Positions 8,014-16,679 of a stretch of DNA of 64,000 nt are shown here, piece by piece (position 1 is the first letter of the stretch; each line of letters begins with the position of its first letter). The DNA is from JACKHO01 sp041398745 (GTDB taxonomy: Bacteria; Planctomycetota; Planctomycetia; Planctomycetales; Planctomycetaceae), in NCBI GenBank assembly GCA_041398745.1, contig JAWKUB010000009.1, positions 124,001-188,000 on the forward strand, written 5' to 3'. Position numbers and translations under genes: made by a program. The notes beneath the pieces were generated by a model. That model was not told where the DNA came from. It worked only from the letters and a program-made list of their open reading frames with translations, and searched no databases.

Positions 8014-9411
8014 CTACACAAGAATCGCCTCAATGACATTCCCGCGACTTACCGGATTCGGCCTATTCACGTTGTCGTAGAACACCGCTTCCGGGGGGAA
8101 GCCGAGGCAGTGGAACATTGTGGCAGTGAGGTCTTCGGGCTTTACGATTCCCTGGGCCGGGTAGGCGCCGATTTCGTCGGAGGCGCCGTAGACGGTGCCG
8201 CCTTTAATGCCGCCGCCGGCAAGGGCGACGGAGAAGACGGGGCCCCAGTGGTCGCGGCCGGCGCGGCCGTTGAATTTCGGCGTGCGGCCAAATTCGGACA
8301 TGCAGACGACGAGCGTTTCATCGAGCAGCCCGCGTTCTTCGAGGTCGTCGAGCAGGGCCGAGAAGGCCATGTCGGTGGGTGGGACGAGGACCTCCTTCAG
8401 TCGCTTGGTTTCGTTGACGTGCGAATCCCAGCAGGGGGCGTCGGTCGGTTCTTCCGGTCCCCGGTACCAGTTGACCTGCACGAGTCGTACATCAGCCTCG
8501 ACCAGCTTTCGCGCGAGCAGACAGCTTTGTCCGAATTGCGAATCACCGTAACGGGCGCGGGTCTCGGCGGACTCTGAGTTCAAATCAAAGGCATTGCGGG
8601 AGACGGCGGAGGACAACAATCCGTAGGCCCGCTGCTGTTGGGCCGAGAAACTTCCGAGCGTGGTCGCGGTACTGCCCGCTTCAATGCGTTCGTCGAGCAT
8701 GCGGGCGAGTGAACGGCGCGAGGCGAGCCGGTCGAGGGTGACGTCGTCGGTGAGTTGGAACTCCTGGATTTTGTAATCGGGCGAGGCGGGCTGACAGCGG
8801 AACAGCCAGGGATCAACACCATGTCCGAGCATACCCCCATCTTGCCCGGGCCAGACGGAACCATCGGTGTTGAAAATGTGATTGGGCAATCGGACCGATC
8901 CCGGAAGCTGCCCGCGCGGTTCGGTGAGTCGTTGCAGCACAGATCCCCAGTTCGGCCAGTCGTTCGGTGCGCCGGGATTGGCGTTTTCCACATTCTGTGG
9001 CGTGTGCGGTTTGCCCGTCAGCATGTAATAGCCGCTGGAGGAGTGGGCGTTGTCATTCGTGGAGACCGCCCGCAGGACGGCCAGTTTGTCGGCACGTTGT
9101 GCGAGCTGCGGCATGAGTTCGCCAAACTGCACGCCGGGGAGCGACGTGGAAATGGGTGCGATGTCACCACGCACGTTGTCCGGTGCGAGCGGCTTGGGGT
9201 CCCACGTCGAATGCTGCGGCGGGCCACCCATCAGGAACAGCACAATGCACGATTTCGCTTTGCCCGGTTCGCTGAGGCTGGAGGCTTGTGAAATGTTGCC
9301 GAGCAGTTGTGATAATCCCAGGCCACAAACGCCAAGTCCACCAATGCGCAGGATTTCGCGACGGGAAATTCCGTCACACAGTTTCTGGCCCGAGGAGGTA
9401 ATACTGAGCAT
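8014..9411 (-). CDS. DUF1501 protein, Tat-exported
   Basis: 465 residues of the DUF1501 family, which is greatly expanded in planctomycetes and belongs to the alkaline-phosphatase/sulfatase fold. A twin-arginine signal is present (SRREILRIGGLGVCGLGLSQLL, R17-R18). Family landmarks follow in order: CIVLFLMGGPPQHSTWDPKP, the SSSGYYMLTG stretch, DVRLVQVNWYR, MSEFGRTPK, GRDHWG near residue 390 and the C-terminal FHCLGFPPEAVFYD. In planctomycetes these proteins are usually encoded beside a DUF1549/DUF1553 cytochrome-type protein. Here the only such gene is 12 kb away on the same strand. Expected location is periplasmic; the substrate is not known. Confidence 0.9.
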   Translation of the reverse strand: MLSITSSGQKLCDGISRREILRIGGLGVCGLGLSQLLGNISQASSLSEPGKAKSCIVLFLMGGPPQHSTWDPKPLAPDNVRGDIAPISTSLPGVQFGELMPQLAQRADKLAVLRAVSTNDNAHSSSGYYMLTGKPHTPQNVENANPGAPNDWPNWGSVLQRLTEPRGQLPGSVRLPNHIFNTDGSVWPGQDGGMLGHGVDPWLFRCQPASPDYKIQEFQLTDDVTLDRLASRRSLARMLDERIEAGSTATTLGSFSAQQQRAYGLLSSAVSRNAFDLNSESAETRARYGDSQFGQSCLLARKLVEADVRLVQVNWYRGPEEPTDAPCWDSHVNETKRLKEVLVPPTDMAFSALLDDLEERGLLDETLVVCMSEFGRTPKFNGRAGRDHWGPVFSVALAGGGIKGGTVYGASDEIGAYPAQGIVKPEDLTATMFHCLGFPPEAVFYDNVNRPNPVSRGNVIEAILV

Positions 9412-9613
9412 GACTTCGCACGCAACGGGTTGGCATTCAAGAGTTTCGACACAATCAAGTTAGCTCATTGGGCGAGGTGAGAACAGTCTTTGTTGATGCG
9501 AAGCCCCGGCTATGACCAGTTTTGCGGCGGCAGTTGCTGATTTCTCCCGGTCGGCCCCTCGAATCTCGGCGGCAGAACCGGTAAAACGCACGTGCGCTTC
9601 CGCCCCGGGAATA

Positions 9614-10942
9614 ATGGAGTCGTCCGAATCAATGTCTGCTGAGTTGTCGCAAACGAAACCCGCCGAATGGCTGACAAAGCCCACGCTGTCGCGCGTTGAT
9701 GAAATTATTCAGTTCTTGACCGAGCAGGGGACGTTCCGCTTTCCAGCTCTCGATACCGGGCTGTTCTCTGCTGCGGCGTTTGAGCACGCCCACGGTGAGG
9801 ACACGGGCTACAGCAATGTCTGGACACGTGATGTTGTTCACATCGCACATGCATTGTGGGTGTTGGGACAACGCGAGGAAGCAGCCAGAGCGATGTTGGC
9901 TCTCGGGAAGTTTTACGCGGGGTCGAGGAATCGGTTCACTGACTTAATTGCTGATCCCGCGCTGGCTGCTGATCCCATGCGGCGTCCGCACATTCGGTTT
10001 GCGGGACATGCCCTGGAGGAACTCCCCGAGAAGTGGTCACACGCTCAGAATGATGCACTCGGCTACTGGCTCTGGCTCACCTGCAAAATGGTGCTGGCGG
10101 AACAGTTCAAATTGACGGACGATTTGGCCGAGGTGCTGGGGTTGCTGGTCCGCTACTTTCAGGCCGTAAAGTACTGGCAAGACGAAGACAGCGGGCACTG
10201 GGAAGAAGTTCGCAAGGTCGCGGCGTCGAGCATTGGTGCTGCTGTCGCGGGGCTGAAGGCGTTTCGCAATGTGGTCGAACTGGAACTGCACGCGTTCGCT
10301 GATCGAGACGAGCTATTGGAACTCACGTGTGGCCTCATCGACAAAGGCTACGCGGCGCTGGATCGAATCCTGCCGCACGAATGTGTCGATGGTGATGAGA
10401 AACAGGTCCGCCAATACGACGGGGCATTGCTATTCCTGATTTATCCGTTGGAAGTTGTCAGCGGACCGGTCGCAAGTCAAATTGCGGCGGACGTGACGAC
10501 GTACTTGCAGGGCCCTATCGGCATTCGCCGCTATCTGGGCGATTCCTATTGGTGTGCTGATTACAAGGAACTTCTCTCCGCCGAGTCGCGCACGGCAGAT
10601 TTCAGCGACGACCTCAACACCCGCGACGCCCTCCTCAAAGAGGGGACTGAAGCGCAGTGGTGCATTTTCGATCCCATTGTGTCCGTCGTTCATGGTCGAC
10701 GGTTCCTCGAACTGGGAGCCGAAGAAGATCGAATCAAACAACTGGAACATTTGCAACGTTCGCTCTCGCAGTTGACGACAGCCGAATCACGTTTCGGGGC
10801 GTACCGTTGTCCGGAGTCATACTTCCTGGAAAAGGACACGTGGGTGCCGAACGACATTACTCCGCTGTTGTGGACTCAGGCTAATTTGCGACTTGCACTG
10901 CATTGGATGCGACAGACACTTGCGGGGCAAGAGGGAGTGTGA
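9614..10942 (+). CDS. GH15-like (glucoamylase / phosphorylase-kinase alpha type) barrel protein
   Basis: About 442 residues without a signal peptide. The segments NVWTRDVVHIAHALWVLG, SHAQNDALGYWLWL, GHWEEVRKVAASSIGAA and AYRCPESYF match the order of motifs in the glycoside hydrolase family 15 (alpha/alpha)6 barrel shared by glucoamylases and the phosphorylase-kinase regulatory subunits. The RD-V-x10-W and Q-DA-GYWLWL pattern is closer to the phosphorylase-kinase type. A role in alpha-glucan breakdown in the cytoplasm is likely but unproven. ATG 9614 has a weak GGGAA upstream; the frame is open from ATG 9512, which is the alternative. It is divergent from the DUF1501 gene. Confidence 0.75.
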   Translation: MESSESMSAELSQTKPAEWLTKPTLSRVDEIIQFLTEQGTFRFPALDTGLFSAAAFEHAHGEDTGYSNVWTRDVVHIAHALWVLGQREEAARAMLALGKFYAGSRNRFTDLIADPALAADPMRRPHIRFAGHALEELPEKWSHAQNDALGYWLWLTCKMVLAEQFKLTDDLAEVLGLLVRYFQAVKYWQDEDSGHWEEVRKVAASSIGAAVAGLKAFRNVVELELHAFADRDELLELTCGLIDKGYAALDRILPHECVDGDEKQVRQYDGALLFLIYPLEVVSGPVASQIAADVTTYLQGPIGIRRYLGDSYWCADYKELLSAESRTADFSDDLNTRDALLKEGTEAQWCIFDPIVSVVHGRRFLELGAEEDRIKQLEHLQRSLSQLTTAESRFGAYRCPESYFLEKDTWVPNDITPLLWTQANLRLALHWMRQTLAGQEGV

Positions 10943-10964
10943 GAAGTTGCCAAGCTCATCTGAA

Positions 10965-10994
10965 CACAGACAGGAATGTCTGTGCCACCTGACA
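10965..10994 (-). repeat. Hairpin repeat sharing the core of the MITE-like element (family R1 core)
   Basis: CACAGACA-GGAA-TGTCTGTG (10965-10984) followed by CCACCTGACA. Read on the minus strand this is TGTCAGGTGG then the hairpin, the same core found in the 108-bp elements at 19053 and 21509 and at 54518. It lies just after the GH15-like gene and could serve as a transcript end. Confidence 0.65.
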
Positions 10995-11067
10995 AGAAAT
11001 GGGCGCGTTACCAGTATGTTGACTCATTGAAAACCAAGTACTCTTAACCTTCTGATTTGTTTACGTC

Positions 11068-12645
11068 ATGACTTCTAAAACTTCACGTCGGGCGCTGGTG
11101 AGCGTCAGTGACAAGTCGGGGCTGTTGCCCTTCGTTCAAGGCCTCGTCGAACTCGGTTTCGAGATTCTCTCAACCGGCGGCACCGCTCGCTTTCTGAAGG
11201 AAGGCGGCGTGGAGGTTATTGACGTCTCCACGTACACCGGGTTTCCAGAAATCATGGGCGGTCGCGTGAAGACGCTGCATCCTAAAGTACATGGAGCCAT
11301 TCTGGGCCGGCCCGATTTACCCTCGGACGCCGAAGCGATCAGCGAGCATGGGATTGTGCCTTTCGAGCTGGTTGTCGTGAACTTGTATCCCTTCGCCCAG
11401 ACCATTGCGAAGCCAGATGTCACGGTGGAAGACGCCATCGAAAACATCGATATTGGTGGGCCGAGTATGATTCGCTCGGCGGCCAAGAATCATGCTTATC
11501 TCGGAGTCGTGACCTCAGCCTGTCAGTACGATGACGTGCTCAACGCACTCAAGGCGGGCGAGATGTCACTCGCCTTGCGACGTCGACTGGCCAAGGCGGC
11601 TTTTGGCATGACTGCTGAATACGACCGCACCATCAATGCCTGGTTTGAAGGTTTGGAAACTCCAGAGACCGCAGAAGAGTTTCCAGAACGGCTCAACGTG
11701 TCCTTCGAATGTCGGCAGCGGCTGCGATACGGCGAGAACCCACATCAAAGTGCGGCGTTTTACGTGGAAGATGGTTACTCACCCGCGTCACTTGCGGCGG
11801 CGAAACAACTGCACGGGAAGGAATTGTCCTACAACAATCTTCTCGATTTGGACGCGGCTCTGTGCATTGTGCGTGACTTCAGCAGTCCGACCGCTGTGGT
11901 CATTAAGCACAACAATCCCTGTGGATGTGCGACAGGTGAGTCATTGGCCGACGCGTTTCATCGCGCCTATGAAGGTGACCCGGTGAGTGCGTTTGGTTCC
12001 ATCATTGGATTCAATCGCGAAGTGGACGTGGAGACTGCCGAGCGGCTGTGTGAGCCCGGTCGATTTGTCGAGGCCCTCATCGCTCCTGCGTTCGCTGACG
12101 GCGCATTAGAAGTTTTGCGGACAAAGCCGAAGTGGAAGAATAACGTCCGTCTGTTGGAAGTTCCGGGTTGGGACAATGCGGGACGCCTGGGACTGGACTA
12201 CCGACGCGTGACCGGCGGTCTGCTCGTGCAGGAGCGGGACATCGCGGAAGAGATTGAACAGGACTGGCAGGTGGTGACCGAGCGCCAGCCCACCGACGCC
12301 GAAATGCACGACATGCGATTCGGTTGGAAAGTGTGCAAGCACGTGAAGTCCAACGCCATTGTCTTCGTCAAAGAAGGGATGACCGTTGGCGTGGGAGCCG
12401 GGCAGATGAGCCGGCTCGATTCCTCGCACATTGCCGCCTATAAATCGGGCGACCGCAGCCAGGGAGCGGTGGTTTGCTCAGATGCGTTCTTCCCCTTCCG
12501 CGACGGAATCGACGAGGTCGCCAAAGTCGGTGTGACGGCAGCCATTCAGCCGGGGGGATCACGGAATGATGCCGAGGTCATCGCGGCCTGTAACGAGCAT
12601 GGAATTGCGATGGTGTTTACGGGGCGTCGGCACTTTAAGCATTAG
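11068..12645 (+). CDS. purH: Bifunctional AICAR formyltransferase / IMP cyclohydrolase
   Basis: 525 residues, the usual length for PurH. The N-terminal IMP cyclohydrolase domain shows the opening ALVSVSDKSGLLPF, the STGGTARFL loop and GGRVKTLHPKVHGAILGR. The C-terminal AICAR transformylase domain has the catalytic Lys-His pair K280-H281 in VIKHNNPCG and ends with AAIQPGGSRND and VFTGRRHFKH. The enzyme carries out the last two steps of purine synthesis, formylating AICAR with 10-formyl-THF and closing the ring to IMP in the cytoplasm. No other pur gene lies nearby. ATG 11068 fits the family start. Confidence 0.98.
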   Translation: MTSKTSRRALVSVSDKSGLLPFVQGLVELGFEILSTGGTARFLKEGGVEVIDVSTYTGFPEIMGGRVKTLHPKVHGAILGRPDLPSDAEAISEHGIVPFELVVVNLYPFAQTIAKPDVTVEDAIENIDIGGPSMIRSAAKNHAYLGVVTSACQYDDVLNALKAGEMSLALRRRLAKAAFGMTAEYDRTINAWFEGLETPETAEEFPERLNVSFECRQRLRYGENPHQSAAFYVEDGYSPASLAAAKQLHGKELSYNNLLDLDAALCIVRDFSSPTAVVIKHNNPCGCATGESLADAFHRAYEGDPVSAFGSIIGFNREVDVETAERLCEPGRFVEALIAPAFADGALEVLRTKPKWKNNVRLLEVPGWDNAGRLGLDYRRVTGGLLVQERDIAEEIEQDWQVVTERQPTDAEMHDMRFGWKVCKHVKSNAIVFVKEGMTVGVGAGQMSRLDSSHIAAYKSGDRSQGAVVCSDAFFPFRDGIDEVAKVGVTAAIQPGGSRNDAEVIAACNEHGIAMVFTGRRHFKH

Positions 12646-12650
12646 TTGTG

Positions 12651-12786
12651 GTTGAGACGGTTGAGGTGCCAGGGCACGTTGAGATGGTTGAGAACTAGGA
12701 AACGGGGGTCAGAAATCCTCCGGGAGTCAGCGAGAGTCATTCTCAACCATCTCAACCGTGGCGAAGCCACATTCAACTATCTCAAC
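12651..12786. repeat. Nested inverted repeat built from GTTGAGA-GGTTGAG units
   Basis: Four 15-nt units lie in the purH-rarA gap: GTTGAGACGGTTGAG at 12651, GTTGAGATGGTTGAG at 12678, and on the other strand at 12742-12756 and (degenerate) 12772-12786. The inner pair extends to 17 bp of perfect complementarity (12678-12694 with 12740-12756). Between inner and outer arms sit two small hairpins, GTGCC-AGG-GCAC and GTGGC-GAA-GCCAC (12758-12770). The result is a foldable palindromic element of about 136 nt. Confidence 0.7.
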
Positions 12787-12863
12787 TGAACGGAATCGTC
12801 GTCCCCTCTAAGAACAAACTCCCGGATTGTCCGCATTCCTGAATCCTAACTCCTCACTCGCCA

Positions 12864-14192
12864 ATGGCCGGCCTTTTCGACAAGCAGGAACGACAAGCGG
12901 AAGAGGCCGCGCGGCCGCTGGCTGTGCGTATGCGACCGCGCACCATTGACGAATTCGTCGGGCAGCAGCACTTTCTGGGCGAAGGGAAACTGCTGCGCAG
13001 GATGCTGCAGGCAGACCGGCTTGGTTCAATGATATTCTTCGGCCCTCCCGGCACGGGGAAAACGTCGCTGGCGAAGTTACTGGCGACGCACACGAAGTCG
13101 GAATTCGTGGTGCTGAACGCGGCTTCGACCGGCGTTAAGGAACTACGGACCGAACTCGACCGGGCGCGTGAGCGCGTCAAGAGTGGCGGAGGTCGTACCC
13201 TGCTCTTCGTTGATGAACTGCACCATTTCAACAAAACGCAGCAGGACGTGCTGTTGCCAGATGTGGAAAATGGTGTGGTCAGTCTGGTCGGCGCGACGAC
13301 AGCGAATCCGTTCTTTGCATTGGTGTCGGCACTCATTAGTCGGTCGCAGGTATTCGAGTTCAAAGAACTGACCCCGGAGGACATTCTCGCGCTGTTGAAG
13401 CGGGCCTTGCAGGACAAAGACCGCGGGGTAGGTCGGAGCGGCGTCAGCGCGACAGACGAGGCGCTGCAGTTTCTGGCCACCATTTGCGACGGCGACGCCC
13501 GTCGCGCGTTGACGGCGCTGGAAATTGGCGTCGGTTCACTCACAGGTGACTCGCGGACCTTTGACTTGGAAGTTGCTCAGGAGTCAATTCAAAAGAAAGC
13601 GGTGCGATACGACCAGTCGGGCGACATGCACTACGACGTGGCGAGTGCGTTCATCAAAAGCATGCGCGGCAGTGACCCCGACGCGGCGGTCTACTGGCTC
13701 GCCCGGATGCTGCATGCAGGGGAAGATCCTCGCTTTATTGCACGCCGGATTGTCATTCTCGCTTCCGAAGATGTTGGCAACGCCGATCCTATGGGGCTCG
13801 TCCTCGCTCAGGCGGCGGCCGATGCGACGCAGCAAATTGGCATGCCCGAAGCCCGGATTATTCTCTCGCAGGCAGTGACTTACCTTGCGTCAGCACCGAA
13901 GTCGAATGCGGCGTATGTGGCTGTGAACCGGGCCCTGTCCGATGTGGAAAGCGGTGCCGTGATTCCCGTCCCCATGCATTTGCGAGACAGCCACTACCCT
14001 GGCGCGAAATCACTTGGCCACGGTGAGGGACATCAGTATGCGCACGACGGCGAAGGTGGCTGGGTCGACCAGGACTACCTCGGCGTCGAACGTACGTACT
14101 ACGAACCGACAGACCGTGGGCAGGAAAAGGAAATCTCCCGCCGACTGGATGAATTCCGTGGTCGACGTCGAAATGTTGAGGCCGAGGGTTAG
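12864..14192 (+). CDS. rarA: Replication-associated recombination protein A (AAA+ ATPase)
   Basis: 442 residues. The N-terminus (MAGLFDKQERQAEEAARPLAVRMRPRTIDEFVGQ) is the standard RarA/MgsA opening. The Walker A GPPGTGKTS is at residues 60-68 and the Walker B LLFVDEL at 113-119, followed by HFNKTQQD and the sensor-1 region GATTANPFF. The C-terminal half has the family motifs VASAFIKSMRGSDPDAAVYWLARM, ASEDVGNADP and the closing HLRDSHYPGA. RarA acts at stalled replication forks together with SSB and the recombination machinery. It is followed by the HtrA-like gene after 92 nt. Confidence 0.95.
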   Translation: MAGLFDKQERQAEEAARPLAVRMRPRTIDEFVGQQHFLGEGKLLRRMLQADRLGSMIFFGPPGTGKTSLAKLLATHTKSEFVVLNAASTGVKELRTELDRARERVKSGGGRTLLFVDELHHFNKTQQDVLLPDVENGVVSLVGATTANPFFALVSALISRSQVFEFKELTPEDILALLKRALQDKDRGVGRSGVSATDEALQFLATICDGDARRALTALEIGVGSLTGDSRTFDLEVAQESIQKKAVRYDQSGDMHYDVASAFIKSMRGSDPDAAVYWLARMLHAGEDPRFIARRIVILASEDVGNADPMGLVLAQAAADATQQIGMPEARIILSQAVTYLASAPKSNAAYVAVNRALSDVESGAVIPVPMHLRDSHYPGAKSLGHGEGHQYAHDGEGGWVDQDYLGVERTYYEPTDRGQEKEISRRLDEFRGRRRNVEAEG

Positions 14193-14284
14193 CCTGCGTT
14201 TGACTGCGAACTCAGAGATTGCCTCGTGACAGAACTTCTCTTCACCGTTACGATGACGCAGCAAGAGTCATGTGGAGCAATGCG

Positions 14285-15289
14285 ATGTGGAAGTCCGTTG
14301 GTACGATATGCTGTGTATTTGCGGCCTGCTTTGTCGCAAGTGCGGCGGAACGTCACGACGCAATCGAGCAAGTCCAGCCACGTGTCGTGAAGCTGTTTGG
14401 GGCGGGTGGCTTTAAGAATCTCGCAGATTATGGGTCCGGATTTCTCGTTTCGTCAGACGGGTACATTGTCACCGTCTGGAGCCACCTGCTTGATAACGAT
14501 GTCGTGAGCGTCGTTCTCAGCGATGGTCGCCGGTTCTTCGGTCGAATGGTTGCAGCCGATTCCAGCAAGGATGTGGCTGTTCTGAAAATCGACGCGGAAG
14601 ACCTGCCTTATTTCAATTTGGATGAAGCCGCCGTGGCCGGTCCTGGTTCTCGGATTATGGCGTTCAGCAATGTCTTCAAGGTGGCGGCGGGGGACGAGCC
14701 AGTCACTGTCATGCATGGAGTCATTGCGGCCCGGACGACGTTGTCAGCGCGGCGCGGTCGGTTCAATTCTGCGTACCAGGGGCCGGTCTACATCGTGGAT
14801 GCTGTCACCAACAATCCTGGCGCTGCCGGGGGAGTGTTGACGAATCGGCAGGGACGGCTGCTGGCCATGCTGGGACGTGAGCTCAAGAGTAACGAAAGTA
14901 ATACGTGGCTGAACTACGCGGTGCCTGTCTCCGAATTTCGGAACACCGTGAATGACATTATTGCCGGAACGTTCACCAGAGAAGCCCCCGGTGCAGGCGA
15001 CCGCCCAAAATATGACACGGCTCCCAACGATTTCGGCCTGATGCTCGTGCCCGATGTCGTTTTTCGCACGCCCGCATACATTGACCAGATTGCCCCGGAA
15101 TCCCAGGCAGCAACTCAAGGGCTGCAATCGGACGACTTAATTGTGTTCGCCAACGGTGAACTCGTCTCGTCGATACGAGTGTTTCGGGAAATCTTGGGGA
15201 GACTGCCACCTGGGGATAATTTGACACTCATTGTGCGCCGAGAAGAAAGACTGGTGACTGTCCAGTTGGAAGTGCCCCGAGAAAAATAG
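14285..15289 (+). CDS. HtrA/Deg-like trypsin-fold protein with PDZ domain, catalytic Ser replaced by Ala
   Basis: 334 residues with a signal peptide (MWKSVGTICCVFAACFVASAA). The chymotrypsin-fold domain keeps the His of the triad at H67 (TVWSHLL) and the Asp at D96 (SSKDVAVLKI). The usual NPGNSGGPL is NPGAAGGVL, so the nucleophile position is A181. A PDZ domain follows (about residues 240-330, with DQIAPESQAATQGLQSDDLIVFANGE). The protein should be unable to cleave peptides and may act as a periplasmic chaperone, adaptor or regulator. I chose ATG 14285 because GGAG lies 7 nt upstream and the signal peptide begins there; ATG 14270 is also possible. A likely terminator follows directly. Confidence 0.85.
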   Translation: MWKSVGTICCVFAACFVASAAERHDAIEQVQPRVVKLFGAGGFKNLADYGSGFLVSSDGYIVTVWSHLLDNDVVSVVLSDGRRFFGRMVAADSSKDVAVLKIDAEDLPYFNLDEAAVAGPGSRIMAFSNVFKVAAGDEPVTVMHGVIAARTTLSARRGRFNSAYQGPVYIVDAVTNNPGAAGGVLTNRQGRLLAMLGRELKSNESNTWLNYAVPVSEFRNTVNDIIAGTFTREAPGAGDRPKYDTAPNDFGLMLVPDVVFRTPAYIDQIAPESQAATQGLQSDDLIVFANGELVSSIRVFREILGRLPPGDNLTLIVRREERLVTVQLEVPREK

Positions 15290-15290
15290 T

Positions 15291-15311
15291 GCCCTGTGAG
15301 GGCTCGTTTTT
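15291..15311 (+). terminator. Rho-independent terminator after the HtrA-like gene
   Basis: GCCCT-GTG-AGGGC (15291-15303) forms a 5-bp GC-rich stem and is followed by TCGTTTTT. It starts immediately after the stop codon of the HtrA-like gene. Confidence 0.6.
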
Positions 15312-15485
15312 GGGGGCGTGAATACAAGGACCGCTCCGTTGTCGCTCGATTGCCCTGCCCCACTTTGCCCATTGACGTACCAGTAGTCTGCTCAGGATGT
15401 CACAACAGTCCTTTTCGTAGAGGGTTGTGATGACTAGAATTCACTCGACAGAATTGTCTCCTGCCTAGAATTCCCACCACATTGC

Positions 15486-16679
15486 ATGGCCGATCCCACA
15501 CACAATTTGAGTGAGTCTGCGGATATTGACTATGCGCCGCGGACTCGCGTTGTGTTTGGGGCGGGGACTTTGTCGCGCCTGGGTGATTTGTCTCACCCTT
15601 TCGGTAAACGGGCGCTGCTGGTGACTGACCAGGGATTGAAATCGGCGGGGCACGAAGACCGGGCAGTTGATTTGCTGGAGCGAGAAGGGATTACAGTCGT
15701 CGTCTATGATGACGTGACCCCGAATCCCACTTCCGATGACGTCGATGCGGCCACCGCCTTTGCAAAAGAGCATGACATTGAGTTCATCATTGGGCTCGGC
15801 GGTGGCAGCAGCATGGATTGTGCGAAGGGCATCAACTTTCTGCTGACCAACGGCGGCCGCATGGAAGACTATTGGGGTATTGGTAAGGCGACGAAACCAA
15901 TGCTGCCGCTCATCACCGTACCCACGACGGCCGGGACGGGAAGTGAAGCGCAGTCCTTTGCAGTCATTTCCAACGCGAAAACGCATTTAAAAATGGCCTG
16001 TGGCGACAAGAAGGCCGCTGCCCGCATTGCCATTCTCGATCCCGAACTGACGACAACCATGCCGACGTTGGTGACGGCGGTTACCGGAATTGACGCCATC
16101 AGTCATGCTGTCGAGAGTTACGTTTCCAAACCGAGTAATGTGGTGTCGAAAATGTTCGCCCGGCAGGCCTGGAATCTGCTGAATCCTGCTTTTGAGCGGG
16201 TGCTGGCCGAACCGAATCACCTTGCCAGCCGAGGCGACATGCTGCTCGGAGCCCATTTGGCAGGAGCGTCGATTGAGAATTCAATGCTCGGAGCGACGCA
16301 TGCTCTGGCGAACCCATTGACAGCTCATTTTGATTTGACGCATGGTGTGGCCATTGGCCTCATGCTACCACATGTCATCAGGTACAATGCACGTGCTGTT
16401 GGCAGTTCCTACGTCCAGTTCGTCACCGATGCCGGTATGCCGTTTCAAGACACAGATGAGGCTGCTTTGCAGTTGTCAAAACGAATTGTGTCGCTCGTTC
16501 GCATGGCCAAGCTACCGATTTCATTGAAGGAAGCAGGCGTGGATGCGGAATTGTTGCCGCAACTCGCCGCTGAGGCGGCTGAGCAGTGGACGGGCCGGTT
16601 TAATCCTCGGACGGTGAATGCAGCCGACTTGCTGGAGATTTATCAATGCGCACAGAATTTCGACGGCGAGAGTTTCTAA
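15486..16679 (+). CDS. Iron-containing alcohol dehydrogenase
   Basis: 397 residues, the usual size for group III (iron) alcohol dehydrogenases. Family landmarks are the N-terminal RTRVVFGAGTLSRLG, the nucleotide-binding GLGGGSSMDCAKGINFL, VPTTAGTGSEAQSFAVI, and the metal-binding GATHALANPLTAHFDLTHGVAIGLMLPHVIRYN. The enzyme interconverts an alcohol and an aldehyde using NAD(P). Relatives include lactaldehyde reductase and 1,3-propanediol dehydrogenase, but the substrate cannot be read from the sequence. Its 3' end overlaps the next gene by 34 nt, suggesting translational coupling. Confidence 0.92.
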   Translation: MADPTHNLSESADIDYAPRTRVVFGAGTLSRLGDLSHPFGKRALLVTDQGLKSAGHEDRAVDLLEREGITVVVYDDVTPNPTSDDVDAATAFAKEHDIEFIIGLGGGSSMDCAKGINFLLTNGGRMEDYWGIGKATKPMLPLITVPTTAGTGSEAQSFAVISNAKTHLKMACGDKKAAARIAILDPELTTTMPTLVTAVTGIDAISHAVESYVSKPSNVVSKMFARQAWNLLNPAFERVLAEPNHLASRGDMLLGAHLAGASIENSMLGATHALANPLTAHFDLTHGVAIGLMLPHVIRYNARAVGSSYVQFVTDAGMPFQDTDEAALQLSKRIVSLVRMAKLPISLKEAGVDAELLPQLAAEAAEQWTGRFNPRTVNAADLLEIYQCAQNFDGESF

